Made by a program: the position numbers and the translations under genes. Below the pieces are notes generated by a model. The model ran no database searches. It worked only from the letters and a program-made list of their open reading frames with translations, and was not told where the DNA came from. Of a DNA stretch of 47,345 nt, positions 7,531 to 16,618 are shown one piece after another (the first letter of the stretch is position 1; every line of letters starts with the position of its first letter). The DNA is from Meiothermus hypogaeus (GTDB taxonomy: Bacteria > Deinococcota > Deinococci > Deinococcales > Thermaceae): assembly GCF_003574035.1 (NCBI RefSeq), contig NZ_QWKY01000022.1, positions 1-47,345 of the forward strand. Direction: 5' to 3'.

Positions 7531-9032
7531 AACCATTGGTATTGGCAGTGTTGGTGACCGGGCTGGGCTGGGGCTTGGCCCAAACCCCCACGCCCATCTC
7601 TTCGGTCGGAGAACTCGTCAAGGCAGCCGCCAGCGGCGGGGCGTATCGCTTAGCTGCCAACACCTACAGCCTCAGCGAACCGCTGGTGGTCAGCCAAAAC
7701 CTGACCCTCATCGGGGAGGGCCATGACCGCAGCATCTTGAGCCTGCGCGCTTCACCGGTGGGAATGCTGGTCAAAGGAGACATAAGTGTGCGCCTCGAGG
7801 GCCTAGGCTTTCAGCAGGCGGGGTTTAGGGGTGGAGACCTGCTCAACATTCAGGATGCTCGCTTTGAAATTATCAACTGCCGTTTTCGCGGAGCCTTAGC
7901 CGCCCGTTCAACCGACCCTTCCCGTCCCTTTGGCTACGGTAATGGGCTGTACCTCTACGGTAAGGCCCAGGGGCGGGCCGAAGGCAGCGAGTGGACTGCC
8001 AACCAACTGGCGGGCATACAGCTTGCTGATGGGGCGGTGCTGGAACTTAGCAACAGCCGTTTGCTCAAAAACGACACTGGGGTGTATACCGCCGACAACG
8101 CCCAGGCTGTGCTTCGGAATATTCTGCTACAAGACACCCGCCGCCCGGCCCTGCAAATGGCGGGGCGCAGCAAGGTGCAACTCTTCGATAGCGTAATTGA
8201 GCGCAACGGGCGCTTCAATGACAAGGAGCAGTTTGATGCCATAAGGGTGGTAGATCAAAGCGAGTTTCGACTGGAAAACAGCCAAATCCGCGACAACCCC
8301 CGTTTTGCTCTGTCCATAGACAATCAAGCCCGCGTAGAAGCCCTCCGCAACACCCTCGAGCGCAACGGAGGCGCGTACCCCAACGATACCTACATCGGGG
8401 CCATTCTGCTAGAAGACAGCAGCCGCATTTTGCTACAGGGCAACACTCTTAAAGATCATCCAGCAGGGGTGCTGGAAGCCCTGGGCGACAGTAAAGCCGA
8501 TTTGGTGGACAACCTGATCGAGCGCACCTTGTCCTGGTCGAGCATCTACGCTGCCGACCGGGCCGAACTGACCCTGAGCAACAACCACATCCTGCGAAGC
8601 GCGGGCTATATCTACCTCAAGGGTCAGAGCAAGGCCACCCTCACCGGCAACCAGATGGAGGGCGGCCTAAGCCACGGACTGGTGCTGGACGAAGCGGCCC
8701 AAGCCACTCTGCGGGGCAATACCATTCGGGCCTATCGTGAAACCGGGGTAATGCTTAGCAAAAACGCACGGGCCACCCTGGTAGAGAACCAAATCGGCCA
8801 GAACTTTAACGGGGTATTGCTGGAAGGCAGCGCAGAGGCAATAGTGCAGAACAACCGCTTTGTGGGCAACCAGCGCAATGGCGTTGGCTTTTTGGGTCGC
8901 TCGGGTGGCAGCGCCCAGCGCAACACGGTGTCGGGCAGCGAGATAGGGATTTTGATTGGTGAGCAGGCCAAGCCGGTGCTCGAGGGCAATGTGTTCTCAG
9001 GGAACATCAAAGATACCGATACAGTAAAGTAG
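7527..9032 (+). CDS. Exported right-handed beta-helix (NosD-like repeat) protein
   Basis: 501 aa, starting at the ATG at 7527, which overlaps the preceding stop. The signal peptide is MKPLVLAVLVTGLGWGLAQ. The body is made of more than ten beta-helix turns of about 22-24 residues with the pattern NxIxxNxxGIxLxxxAxAxLxxN (for example LTGNQMEGGLSHGLVLDEAA, LRGNTIRAYRETGVML, VQNNRFVGNQRNGVGF). This is the carbohydrate-binding and sugar-hydrolysis repeat type. The N-terminal SVGELVKAAASGGAYRLAAN is typical of the first turn. No catalytic acid pattern can be assigned. Translational coupling suggests joint function with the TMEM43-like protein. It is the last gene of the set; 43 bp separate it from the convergent regulator. 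Confidence 0.78.
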   Translation: MKPLVLAVLVTGLGWGLAQTPTPISSVGELVKAAASGGAYRLAANTYSLSEPLVVSQNLTLIGEGHDRSILSLRASPVGMLVKGDISVRLEGLGFQQAGFRGGDLLNIQDARFEIINCRFRGALAARSTDPSRPFGYGNGLYLYGKAQGRAEGSEWTANQLAGIQLADGAVLELSNSRLLKNDTGVYTADNAQAVLRNILLQDTRRPALQMAGRSKVQLFDSVIERNGRFNDKEQFDAIRVVDQSEFRLENSQIRDNPRFALSIDNQARVEALRNTLERNGGAYPNDTYIGAILLEDSSRILLQGNTLKDHPAGVLEALGDSKADLVDNLIERTLSWSSIYAADRAELTLSNNHILRSAGYIYLKGQSKATLTGNQMEGGLSHGLVLDEAAQATLRGNTIRAYRETGVMLSKNARATLVENQIGQNFNGVLLEGSAEAIVQNNRFVGNQRNGVGFLGRSGGSAQRNTVSGSEIGILIGEQAKPVLEGNVFSGNIKDTDTVK

Positions 9033-9075
9033 CCTCGAGCAAAACTTGCAACAGTAGGTTGAATCGGGCAAGCAA

Positions 9076-11988
9076 TTACTCGAGAATCTGCCTCACCACC
9101 TGCTCCAGCTCGAGTGACGCCGCCTTTTTCCGGGCCGCATTTACCTTGGCGAGCGGAAGTGCAGACAGGAGCTGATTAGCACGGCCTTTGGCCTCTGCCG
9201 ATGTAGCAGGGTGTTGGGTGGCCAGCAGCAGCAAAGGGAGGGCCTTGGTTGGTTTTTCTGCCTTCAGCTCGAGTTCGGCCAGACCGATCAGCGCATCGAG
9301 TTGAATTGGCCTGGCGGCAACCTCCTGGGCGATGCGCAGTCCTTCCAGGAAGTGCTCACGGGCCTCCGTCGGTTGGCCTAATCTGAGGGCGTTGTAGCCC
9401 AGCATTACCGTGTCGAAGGCTTCACCCCGACGGTTGCCCATTTCTCGCCGCAAGCTCAGGCTGCGCTGGCGCAAATCGTTAGACGCGGCATAGTCCTTTT
9501 GCACAAAACTCATCTCCGCGAGGTTGGACAAGCAGCCCGAGAGCAAAGGCCAGTGGCGGATTTCCTCGGCCAGTCGGGCCGCCTGTTGGGTGGTCTGTTG
9601 ACCCGACTGCTGCTGGCCCAATTCCCAAAGCGCTCCGCCCAGGTTGGCCAACAAAAAGGCGGTGGTTTGCTGGTTGCCAATCTCCTCGGCGAGTCGAAGC
9701 CCTTGTCGAAAAAACTCGGTGGCCTCGGCAAACCTTCCAGTCCAGCGGCAGGTGTTGCCCAGGCTGTTGAGGGTGTTGGCTAAACTGGCGGTGTTCTGGG
9801 TCTCTTCCGCAAGGGCGCGGGCCTTCTGGAACCACATCTCGGCCTGGGCGTAGTCGCCCAGCCGCGTCCAGGCCACCCCCAGTCCGTTGTAACCGTACAG
9901 CAGGCCGTTGGTGTGGCGCTGCTGCTCTAAGTGGGGCAGGCTGTGTTCGAGCAAAGTCTTGGCGCTCTCGGTCTGGCCCAGTTGCAGACCAAACCAACCC
10001 TGTCGCTGGGTCGCCTGTGCCCACAGGAGCGGCTGTTCTTCGCTTTGGGCAGTTTCTGCCAGCTGGGCAAAGGTCGCCTGCCCCTCGCGGTACAGGCCCC
10101 TCGAGCTGAGAAAGTGGCCCCAAGCCGCTACACTCGACTCGAGCTGGGGCCATAGGCGCTGCTGCAAGCAAAAAATCCAGGCTAGCCGGATGTTCTCGGC
10201 TTCGACCGCGACCTCGTCCACCACCCGATCCCAGCGCCCCTCTTGCAAAGGTTTGTTTTGCGCCTCGAGGAAGGCCACAAAGTGCAGGGCGTGTTGGTGT
10301 TGAAGGTGAGCCATTAGTTCGGGCTGTTGTGCGAGTTTTTGCTGCGCGTATTGTTGCAGCAGCGAATGCATTCGATAACGGCCAATGGACTCTTTTTGTA
10401 GTAGAGAGTGGCCCAGCAGGCTTAAGAGAAGGTAGTGCGAAGCCCCCGTAACCTGCTGCGCAGCCCTGCGGCTAAACCCTCCCCGAAAGAGCGAAAGCGC
10501 CATCATCAAGCGCTGCTGCTCGGGCGAGAGTAAATGCCAGGAGTGCTCGAACACCGCCTCCATCCCGGTCGCCTTGTGGCCCAGTAGTCCTTGATGGTCG
10601 CGGATTTCCTCGAGGATCTCCGCGCAAGAAAGCTCGCGCACCCATGTTGCGGCCAGTTCCAAGGCCAGGGGCAGACCTTCTACGCTCGAGCAGAGTTCTG
10701 CGATGGCTTGCAAGTCGGCTAGGGTTGGTTTGAAGTCGGGGCGGCTGCGCCTTGCGGTTTGCACAAAAAAAAGGATGGCCTCAGACGACTCCAGGTGGGT
10801 GGGGTCGGGTGGGGGTAGACCCTGAAGGGGGTAATTCCAGGCCTCGGGCAGTTCCAGGTGCTGCCGGGAGGTAACCAGCAAACGCAGCTTTGGGGCCTGC
10901 TCGAGCATCTCTGCCAGCAATCCAGCCTCTTCCAACAGATGGTCAAAGTGGTCCAGCACCAGCAGTATTTCTTTGCTCTTCAGATAATCCAACAGTTGGG
11001 CTTTAGGTTCCCTGGGGCCAAAAAAGGTAAACCCCAGCGCTTCGGCAATGGCGACGGAGATTTGCTCAAGGCTCTCTACCCCTTCCAGCGAAACAAAATA
11101 GGCTCCTTGGGCCAGTTGGTCGGCCTGTTGTCTTGCCAGCTCTAGGGCCAGCCGGGTTTTGCCCACACCGCCTAGGCCCGTGAGTACCCGCAGCCGGGGG
11201 GCTCCCAGGCTCAGCTCTGACAGCTCCATTTGGCGACCAATCAGAGGGCTGTCCGGGAGGGGGAGCCCGGCTCGGGGTGGAGGGGTATCCAGGGGCCGCC
11301 CTTGCCGAATGGCTTCGGCCAGGTGTTCGGTTTCAGGGAGGGGAGCCAGCCCTAACTCGCTTTGCAAGCGGCTTTTGAATAGTTCAAATACTTCTAGCGC
11401 ACCATCTCGACGGCCTTGCACATGCAGGCTATGCAGGTAGGCTTGCAGTACCTGCTCGTCGAAGGTGTCTTGTTCCCAGACCCGGCGCAGCAGGCCAGCA
11501 GCTTCCTTGTTTTGGCCTTTCTGGCCCAAAGCAAGGGCCGCTTCCAATACGGCCTCCCGCCAGAGCGAACGCAGTTCCTCCCTTTCTGCCTCGAGCCAGG
11601 TGTCAAAAGCGGGGGCTTCGCGAATGAGGTACTTATCCAGCAAGGGTCGCTGGTGGAGTTGTATAGCTTTGGCCCAGTCTCGCTGCTGGATGGCTGCTCG
11701 AAATGCCTGCACATCGGTTGCTACCTTAAAGCGTAAGCGCTGGGGCTCGGCCTCGAGAGTCTGGATCCAGGGGAGTTCTCGGAGGCGCGAGAGTAGCAAA
11801 CGCAAGCGGTGGCGGGCGGTGGGCTCGTCTTCGTCGGGATATAAAAAAGTGGCCAAGTGCGCCCGGCTGACCCAATCGCCCTGATAGGCCAGGTACAGCA
11901 ACAGATACAGCGGCTTTTGTGAAGCGAGCTCGTACCGTTTGCCCTCGAGTTCAAAACACGGATAACCCAGCAGGTGCAGTTGGAGCAT
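9076..11988 (-). CDS. AfsR/SARP-like regulator: winged helix, BTAD, NB-ARC ATPase, TPR
   Basis: 970 aa, a full-length paralogue of the protein at 468-3422. Shared landmarks are LYLLLYLAYQGDWVSRAHLA in the winged helix (about residues 27-46), BTAD about 92-230, Walker A GLGGVGKT at 271-278, Walker B LLVLDHFD, TSRQHL, and TPRs in the last third. Identity is moderate, so the duplication is old. It is convergent with the exported-protein genes. The start has no ribosome site, but TAAACT (11996-12001, read on this strand) lies 7 nt upstream, suggesting a leaderless mRNA. The first regulator and this one bracket the exported-protein genes. What the sensor detects cannot be told from sequence. Confidence 0.88.
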   Translation of the reverse strand: MLQLHLLGYPCFELEGKRYELASQKPLYLLLYLAYQGDWVSRAHLATFLYPDEDEPTARHRLRLLLSRLRELPWIQTLEAEPQRLRFKVATDVQAFRAAIQQRDWAKAIQLHQRPLLDKYLIREAPAFDTWLEAEREELRSLWREAVLEAALALGQKGQNKEAAGLLRRVWEQDTFDEQVLQAYLHSLHVQGRRDGALEVFELFKSRLQSELGLAPLPETEHLAEAIRQGRPLDTPPPRAGLPLPDSPLIGRQMELSELSLGAPRLRVLTGLGGVGKTRLALELARQQADQLAQGAYFVSLEGVESLEQISVAIAEALGFTFFGPREPKAQLLDYLKSKEILLVLDHFDHLLEEAGLLAEMLEQAPKLRLLVTSRQHLELPEAWNYPLQGLPPPDPTHLESSEAILFFVQTARRSRPDFKPTLADLQAIAELCSSVEGLPLALELAATWVRELSCAEILEEIRDHQGLLGHKATGMEAVFEHSWHLLSPEQQRLMMALSLFRGGFSRRAAQQVTGASHYLLLSLLGHSLLQKESIGRYRMHSLLQQYAQQKLAQQPELMAHLQHQHALHFVAFLEAQNKPLQEGRWDRVVDEVAVEAENIRLAWIFCLQQRLWPQLESSVAAWGHFLSSRGLYREGQATFAQLAETAQSEEQPLLWAQATQRQGWFGLQLGQTESAKTLLEHSLPHLEQQRHTNGLLYGYNGLGVAWTRLGDYAQAEMWFQKARALAEETQNTASLANTLNSLGNTCRWTGRFAEATEFFRQGLRLAEEIGNQQTTAFLLANLGGALWELGQQQSGQQTTQQAARLAEEIRHWPLLSGCLSNLAEMSFVQKDYAASNDLRQRSLSLRREMGNRRGEAFDTVMLGYNALRLGQPTEAREHFLEGLRIAQEVAARPIQLDALIGLAELELKAEKPTKALPLLLLATQHPATSAEAKGRANQLLSALPLAKVNAARKKAASLELEQVVRQILE

Positions 11989-11995
11989 GGTTCTT

Positions 11996-12001
11996 AGTTT
12001 A
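11996..12001 (-). promoter_or_regulatory. Leaderless-type -10 box for the 9076-11988 gene
   Basis: TAAACT read on the minus strand, 7 nt before the ATG. No convincing -35 is visible. From here to 12233 I see no gene. Confidence 0.35.
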
Positions 12002-12233
12002 AAGCCAACCTAACCACAAGATGTACGTTATCTCCACCTCATCAGGGTCGGTGCGTAAACCCCCGCAAACCTTAGCTAATACCAACTTTACCTGTAGAGC
12101 TGGCTTTGAGAGTCGTTCCAAGCTCCCTCATTCGGCGACACCCCAGATGCAGTCAATTGCGTTTGCGTAACTGATTGTAAATAGCGCGGTCGTGGTGTCG
12201 TCACCTTCTCCAGCCAGGGGAGAAGGCAAGGGG

Positions 12234-12560
12234 TTTACGTGGATTTGGTATGACAAGCGAACCCGTCACCTCAAGCAAAGCCGCAGCTATGCCCTCACCA
12301 GTCTGGACTGGGAGGCTGCGCGCCTGGCCAGGCTCATTCGCAGCCGCTGGAGTATTGAGCACCATGACTCTCTGGTGCGCGATGTGACTTTTGCTGAAGA
12401 TCGTTGCCTGGTGCGAGGTCAGGCGGCGATGGGCCTGGCGCACCTCCGGGGTTTTGCCATCAACTGCTTGCGGCAATGGCAGGTGTCCAATCTGAGCGCC
12501 GCGATAGAGCGCTTTGCCGCTAAACCTTTCGAACTGCTGGCGCGGTTGGGGGTGGTGTGA
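12234..12560 (+). pseudogene. ISAs1-type transposase, C-terminal remnant
   Basis: The last about 108 codons of a transposase: YDKRTRHLKQSRSYALTSL, then LARLIRSRWSIEH and LVRDVTFAEDRCLVR. The motifs RSRWSIE and VRDVTFxEDRxxVR are the conserved C-terminal block of ISAs1/H-repeat transposases, including the catalytic Glu region. The first two thirds, including the DDE aspartates, are absent, so this is a dead relic. The flanking 240 bp to the left hold nothing recognisable. Confidence 0.75.
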
Positions 12561-12655
12561 GTTCACGCACCGGCCCTGGTGATCCCATAGCATATTTGCA
12601 AAACCAAGACCCAAGGCTCAAGCCAGAAGGGAATTCTGTACCTGGGCATTGGGCC

Positions 12656-12661
12656 TAGCAT
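12656..12661 (+). promoter_or_regulatory. Leaderless-type -10 box for the DinB-like gene
   Basis: TAGCAT followed by exactly 6 nt and the ATG at 12668; no Shine-Dalgarno sequence. The spacing matches TANNNT boxes before other starts in this window (21460, 41355, 45138). Confidence 0.4.
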
Positions 12662-12667
12662 GGTTCT

Positions 12668-13168
12668 ATGGAAAAACTCGAGTACGTCCAGAAGAACCTC
12701 GAGGCCCTGGGCGACCGCGACCTCCTGGAAGTGCTGGCTCAGACGCCCGAAATGCTTACCGATTTGTTTCCCCGCCTGGACATGCGCCGGGGTTGTGAGT
12801 TGACCCACTGGACGGCAGGGGAGATCTACTGCCACCTGGCGGATATAGAAATTGGCTACGGCTTTCGCATACGGCAGGCCCTGGCGGGCGCCGATAAAGC
12901 CCAGGCTTTTGATCACGACCGTTGGGGCATCCGTTACCGCAACTACGAAAGCTATTCGGCCCGGCTGGCCCTGGAGGCCTTTTGCGCCTTGCGCCGCTGG
13001 AACCTGGAGCTTTTGCGCAACCTGGAGCCGCCTGACTGGGACAAGGTGGCCTATCATCCCGAACGCGGCCCCGAGACGATCCGCTTTATTGTGCAGATGC
13101 TGGCCGGGCACGACCTGCGCCACCTGAAGGAGCTGGAGTACATCGCATCTTACGTAGAAGCGGGCTGA
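12668..13168 (+). CDS. DinB-superfamily protein
   Basis: 166 aa, a four-helix-bundle protein of the DinB/YfiT superfamily. The sequence has helical periodicity throughout. Three histidines typical of the metal site are placed as expected: WTAGEIYCHLADIEI (His near 57), a central region, and VQMLAGHDLRHLKELEYI near the C-terminus (GHDLRHL). Known members are metal-binding and some are thiol transferases; the substrate here is unknown. The start has no ribosome site but has TAGCAT 6 nt upstream. The gene stands alone between an IS relic and a MITE. Confidence 0.75.
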   Translation: MEKLEYVQKNLEALGDRDLLEVLAQTPEMLTDLFPRLDMRRGCELTHWTAGEIYCHLADIEIGYGFRIRQALAGADKAQAFDHDRWGIRYRNYESYSARLALEAFCALRRWNLELLRNLEPPDWDKVAYHPERGPETIRFIVQMLAGHDLRHLKELEYIASYVEAG

Positions 13169-13302
13169 GGTGCTCCTGTACAGCTTTTTTAAAGCGGTGG
13201 GCTGCGGGAGTATCCTTGCCCCGCGCACCCCTCATTTGCGGTTGATGACCACGATGTGGCTTATCCCGAGCCGGGTTCTGTGAAGCAGGTCAACATTTCA
13301 TA

Positions 13303-13570
13303 CCGGATTCAAAAAGACAGTTTACAAAATCAAAAACACCAGAGGCTGTCTTTTTGAATCCTAGAGCACACCCCTCCCTTGAGTACCGGCGCTAGCCGGG
13401 GGCCGATGGCCCTTCACTGTCGGTCGGCGAAGAAAGCGTCTCCCTTCCAAGGGGCGGTATCGCCCTCCGCTACGCGGATAACTTCCAAGGGGCGGTATCG
13501 CCCTCCGCTACGCGGATAACTTCGGTCGGGTTAGTTCGTCACCCTTTGGTGACGAACTAACCGAATCTGG
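13303..13570 (-). mobile_element. MITE copy A (268 bp, two 38-bp units)
   Basis: Ends are CCGGATTC and GAATCTGG, flanked by TA on both sides (13301-13302 and 13571-13572). Read on the minus strand it holds, in order, a perfect hairpin (TTAGTTCGTCACC, 4-nt loop, inverse), two tandem 38-bp units beginning GTTATCCGCGTAGCGG, a middle block (GAGACGCTTTCTTCGCCGAC), a GC-rich block and a terminal 15-bp inverted repeat (GATTCAAAAAGACAG and its complement). No gene is inside. TA flanks suggest mobilisation by an IS630/Tc1-type transposase. The 130 bp to its left contain only a short open stretch, read leftward, ending SHIVVINRK; it may be the tail of a lost gene. Confidence 0.85.
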
Positions 13571-13639
13571 TATCATGGGTGGTTCTGCTTACTGTACACG
13601 GCCAGACAAAGGGGTTTCAGGGGCGGAACCCTCCAGGTT

Positions 13640-14284
13640 TCATGGGGCATTGGTGGGATTGCAGTCGGGATCTATATCGCCAAAGGCGTTGTTCGAGAAG
13701 GTGTTGCCGGGCCCCAGCCGCACCAGGGCCCGATCCTCGTCGGTGCAAGAGATGGCCTACCTCGAGCTGTGCCGGAAGCTGCTGGGGGCGATGTATAGTC
13801 CCGCCGAGTAGTTGGTGATGAGGCCGTTGGCGATGAGTTCTCTCGAGTCCCCGCCGCCGTAGGACATGTGGACGTACTCCAGACGATGAACCTGGCCTCG
13901 GTTGTGCACCGCGAAGTAAATACCATCCCAGGCACCCGGCGTTTGTGTGACCCCGGTAAACACAATGGGCTCGGCGGCGGTTCCGACGGCCACAAGGGTT
14001 CCGCCTGGCTCGATGGAAAGCCAGCCCCCGTCTGCCACAAAGTGGACGCCGGGCTGGAGGGTCAGGGTATCCTCCACCTTCACATAGCTCCCCAGGGAGT
14101 AGGGCGCGTTGAGTTTCTTCCAGATGGTGATGCCATCCCAGAAGCCCTGGATGGGACTCTGGCCCTCGAGGGTAATGGGCTGGGTAAGCAGCGGAATCAT
14201 ACCACTGGACATGTTAGCTCCACTGTTTGTTGGATGGGCGGAGTCCGAAGCCCAGATTGAGCGTGGTTCGCCGCTGGGGTTCGC
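13640..14284 (-). pseudogene. Decayed beta-helix surface protein fragment
   Basis: The minus-strand frame is open from 14284 but has no credible start there; an internal ATG lies at 14212. The text includes VKVEDTLTLQPGVHFVADGG, LSIEPGGTLVAVGTAAEPIVF, then GAWDGIYFAVHNRGQV. The pattern LxPGVxF...LxVxxGTLxAxGTxxxPIxFTG...WDGI is common in exported parallel beta-helix proteins. A TAG at 13757-13759 interrupts it, but the same frame continues for 38 sensible codons (DEDRALVRLGPGNTFSNNAF) to a TGA at 13640. It thus lacks both its signal-peptide end and an intact frame. It is another member of the surface-protein type seen at 4625-9032. MITE A lies 70 bp downstream. Confidence 0.6.
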
Positions 14285-14385
14285 CTAAACAGGCTGGTTT
14301 TGAACCGGGTACACAAAATGCAAGCCGTCATAGTATTCTAGGGGCACAACACAATCGGAGAAGTAATCCCAATAGGAGGAAGTAC

Positions 14386-15579
14386 ATGAAAATGAACCGT
14401 CGGCAAGTACTAAAAGCAGGTCTGGCAGCTTCAGCGGTGTATAGCCCCTGGATGATTGCCCGCGCACAGGCCCGCCCGGTCAAGCTCGCGGCTATTCTGC
14501 CCCTCACGGGGGCCTTTGCCTTTGCGGGCAACGCAGCCCTGGATGCATTCCGCGACGCAACCGACCGCATCAACGATGCCGGGGGAATCGGCGGGCGACG
14601 TTTTGAACTGGTTGTCGAGGACGATGGCTACGATGTAGCCCGCGGCACCGCTGCTTTTAACCGCATAGTCCAGCGGGAAAGCCCGGAGGAGTTGGTGTTC
14701 GTGTATGGCAACTCCACCGGCCTTTCCAAGGCTCTGGCCCCGGAAATTACCCGGTTGCGTCTGCCCTACACCGCTACCTCGTTCTCTAACGAACTGGCCG
14801 ACCCCAAAACCTATCCCACCATCTTTGTCTTCGGCCCCACCTACAACGATATGGCCGGGGCGCTGTTGCAGCAGATTCGCCGCCAGAAGGGGCGCGGCGC
14901 CAAGATTTTCCTGTGCTACTCCAACTCCGAGTTTGGCCGCGACCCCATTCCCTTCATCAAAGAGCAGTCGGCCCGTCTGGGCTTCCAGATTGTGGGTGAA
15001 GAGGTAACCCCCCTGGCCATTGCCGACGCGACCCCCATCGTAACCAAGCTGCGCCAGGCCCAGCCCGATTTTGTGATTGTCCACGGCTACGTGCTAACCG
15101 TGGAGCCCTTGCTGATACGGGCTGCCCGTGAGCAGGGCATCCGGGCCACCTTCATGGGTACCTACTACTCTGCCGAGCTGGCCCTGATGCAGCGGGCTGG
15201 TGCCGCCGCCGACGGTTTTATTGTGGCCTACCACAACGCCTACTACTACGACACCACGGTACCGGCGGTGGAGCAAATTCGGGCCCTGCGCCGGGCCAAA
15301 GGCCGCGACCTCTCCTACCGCACTACCTACTACATGGGCTCCTGGATGGCCATGGATGTGATCGCCGAGGCCATGCGACGGGCCAATGCAGCGGGCAAGC
15401 TCAACCGCCCCGGCATGATCGAAGCCCTGGATAGCCTGGGTGACTACAACGCGGGTGGGCAGGTGCGCAACATGCGCTGGGTCGAGCGCCGACTGCCCTT
15501 CACCAAGCTCTGGCGGGCCAACGTGCGGGATGTCCGCTTCGATGCCATTACCGACTGGGTAGACGGCTCCAAGCTCTGA
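14386..15579 (+). CDS. Branched-chain-type ABC transporter substrate-binding protein
   Basis: 397 aa. The ATG at 14386 follows a strong AGGAGGA. The N-terminus MKMNRRQVLKAGLAASAVY is a twin-arginine-type signal peptide (RR at 5-6), with cleavage probably after AQA near 29. The mature part (VKLAAILPLTGAFAFAGNAAL, GGIGGRRFELVVEDDGYD) is a type I periplasmic binding fold of the LivK/Peripla_BP_6 family. It binds the ligand outside the membrane and hands it to LivH/LivM. The family takes branched amino acids, amides, urea or aromatic and aliphatic carboxylates. The acyl-CoA ligase in this operon favours a carboxylate, which is inference. Confidence 0.85.
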   Translation: MKMNRRQVLKAGLAASAVYSPWMIARAQARPVKLAAILPLTGAFAFAGNAALDAFRDATDRINDAGGIGGRRFELVVEDDGYDVARGTAAFNRIVQRESPEELVFVYGNSTGLSKALAPEITRLRLPYTATSFSNELADPKTYPTIFVFGPTYNDMAGALLQQIRRQKGRGAKIFLCYSNSEFGRDPIPFIKEQSARLGFQIVGEEVTPLAIADATPIVTKLRQAQPDFVIVHGYVLTVEPLLIRAAREQGIRATFMGTYYSAELALMQRAGAAADGFIVAYHNAYYYDTTVPAVEQIRALRRAKGRDLSYRTTYYMGSWMAMDVIAEAMRRANAAGKLNRPGMIEALDSLGDYNAGGQVRNMRWVERRLPFTKLWRANVRDVRFDAITDWVDGSKL

Positions 15580-15655
15580 ACAGTTCGTTTGTGCTGGGGG
15601 TCGGGGCCGGCATTTTTGGGCGCTCGACCCCCAGCTTGTCGTAAAAGGCTCATCA

Positions 15656-16570
15656 ATGGATTTTTCCCTTGTCGTTCAAACCATCCTCAACGGCTTGGCC
15701 AACGGGGCCTTGTACGCGGTAATTGCTTCTGGGTTCGTGCTGGTCTACCGTGCTACCAGCGTGGTTAACTTTGCCATTGCCGAGTTCATGCTCATTGGGG
15801 CCTACCTGACCTACACCATGTCACTCTTTTTTCCGCTCCTAGTGGCGCTATTGCTGGCACTTCCCCTAGCCTTTGCCTTTGGGGTGCTGGTGGAGCGGGG
15901 GTTTGTAAGGCCACTGCTGGGGCGCAACGTGGTGGCGGTCATTATGGCCACCATTGGCCTGGCCGCGACCCTGGACGGTACGGCCCTCATTCTCTGGGGG
16001 CCAGACCAGAAAGCCATGGGGGCAGCGGACATCTCTCAACTCCCCAAGGAAATGCCCAACCTGGCGTTCAATATGGGGGGGGTGTTTCTCTCTTCAAAAG
16101 CGGTGTGGAGTCTGATTCTGGCACTGCCGCTGGCCATTTTGCTGGTCACGCTGCTCAAGTACAGCCGCTACGGGATATTGTTGCGGGCGGTATCGGAAAG
16201 CGAGACGGCTGCCCTGGCCATGGGCATCAATGCGCCCAGGGTGGTCGCCGTGGCCTGGGGCATTTCTGCCATGATGGCGGCCATTGGGGGTGCATTCCTG
16301 GCGGGGGCTGCCGGGGGTGGTGGGCCGGGCCACCACCTGGTGCTGCTGGGTCTGATCGTCTTTCCGGTGGCGATCTTGGGGGGTTTTGACTCGGTGCCGG
16401 GTGCAGTGGTGGCGGGGTTGCTGATTGGCCTCATCGAGGCCTTTTCGCAGCTATACCTCGAGTCCTTCCTTCCCGGCATTACCCAGGCCATCCCCTTCTT
16501 GATCGTGCTGCTGGTGCTTTTGTTTCGTCCGTATGGGCTGTTTGGACAGCACCGCATCGAGCGGGTTTGA
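15656..16570 (+). CDS. livH: Branched-chain-type ABC transporter permease (LivH)
   Basis: 304 aa, about eight membrane helices. The start MDFSLVVQTILNGLANGALYAVIASGF contains the LivH hallmark NGLxxGxxYALIAxGF. The segment SETAALAMGINAPRVVAVAW is the cytoplasmic coupling loop that contacts the ATPase. FPVAILGGFDSVPGAVVAG is the conserved GGxxSxxGA helix near the end. It forms the inner-membrane channel with LivM (20297). It follows the binding protein by 76 nt and precedes LivF by 48 nt. Confidence 0.88.
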   Translation: MDFSLVVQTILNGLANGALYAVIASGFVLVYRATSVVNFAIAEFMLIGAYLTYTMSLFFPLLVALLLALPLAFAFGVLVERGFVRPLLGRNVVAVIMATIGLAATLDGTALILWGPDQKAMGAADISQLPKEMPNLAFNMGGVFLSSKAVWSLILALPLAILLVTLLKYSRYGILLRAVSESETAALAMGINAPRVVAVAWGISAMMAAIGGAFLAGAAGGGGPGHHLVLLGLIVFPVAILGGFDSVPGAVVAGLLIGLIEAFSQLYLESFLPGITQAIPFLIVLLVLLFRPYGLFGQHRIERV

Positions 16571-16618
16571 AAGATGTCGTGTTTCGTGCGATATGAGACC
16601 TGAGACAAGGTTTGCCCT

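Noticed and set aside
9033-9075. A terminator between the convergent beta-helix and regulator genes.
   Set aside because: Only a weak CTTGC/GCAAG pairing is present, with no T-run.
13260-13290. Minus-strand ACAGAACCCGGCT resembles the 3' part of RNase P RNA.
   Set aside because: Only 13 bases agree. The conserved segments before and after are missing, and the neighbouring sequence is a MITE, so there is no rnpB gene here.
13463-13545. The 38-bp tandem units could be taken for a small CRISPR array.
   Set aside because: The units adjoin without unique spacers and are internal modules of the MITE; there are no cas genes.
13575-13811. A 78-codon plus-strand frame beside MITE A.
   Set aside because: It runs antisense to the beta-helix pseudogene, has no ribosome site and no recognisable content.
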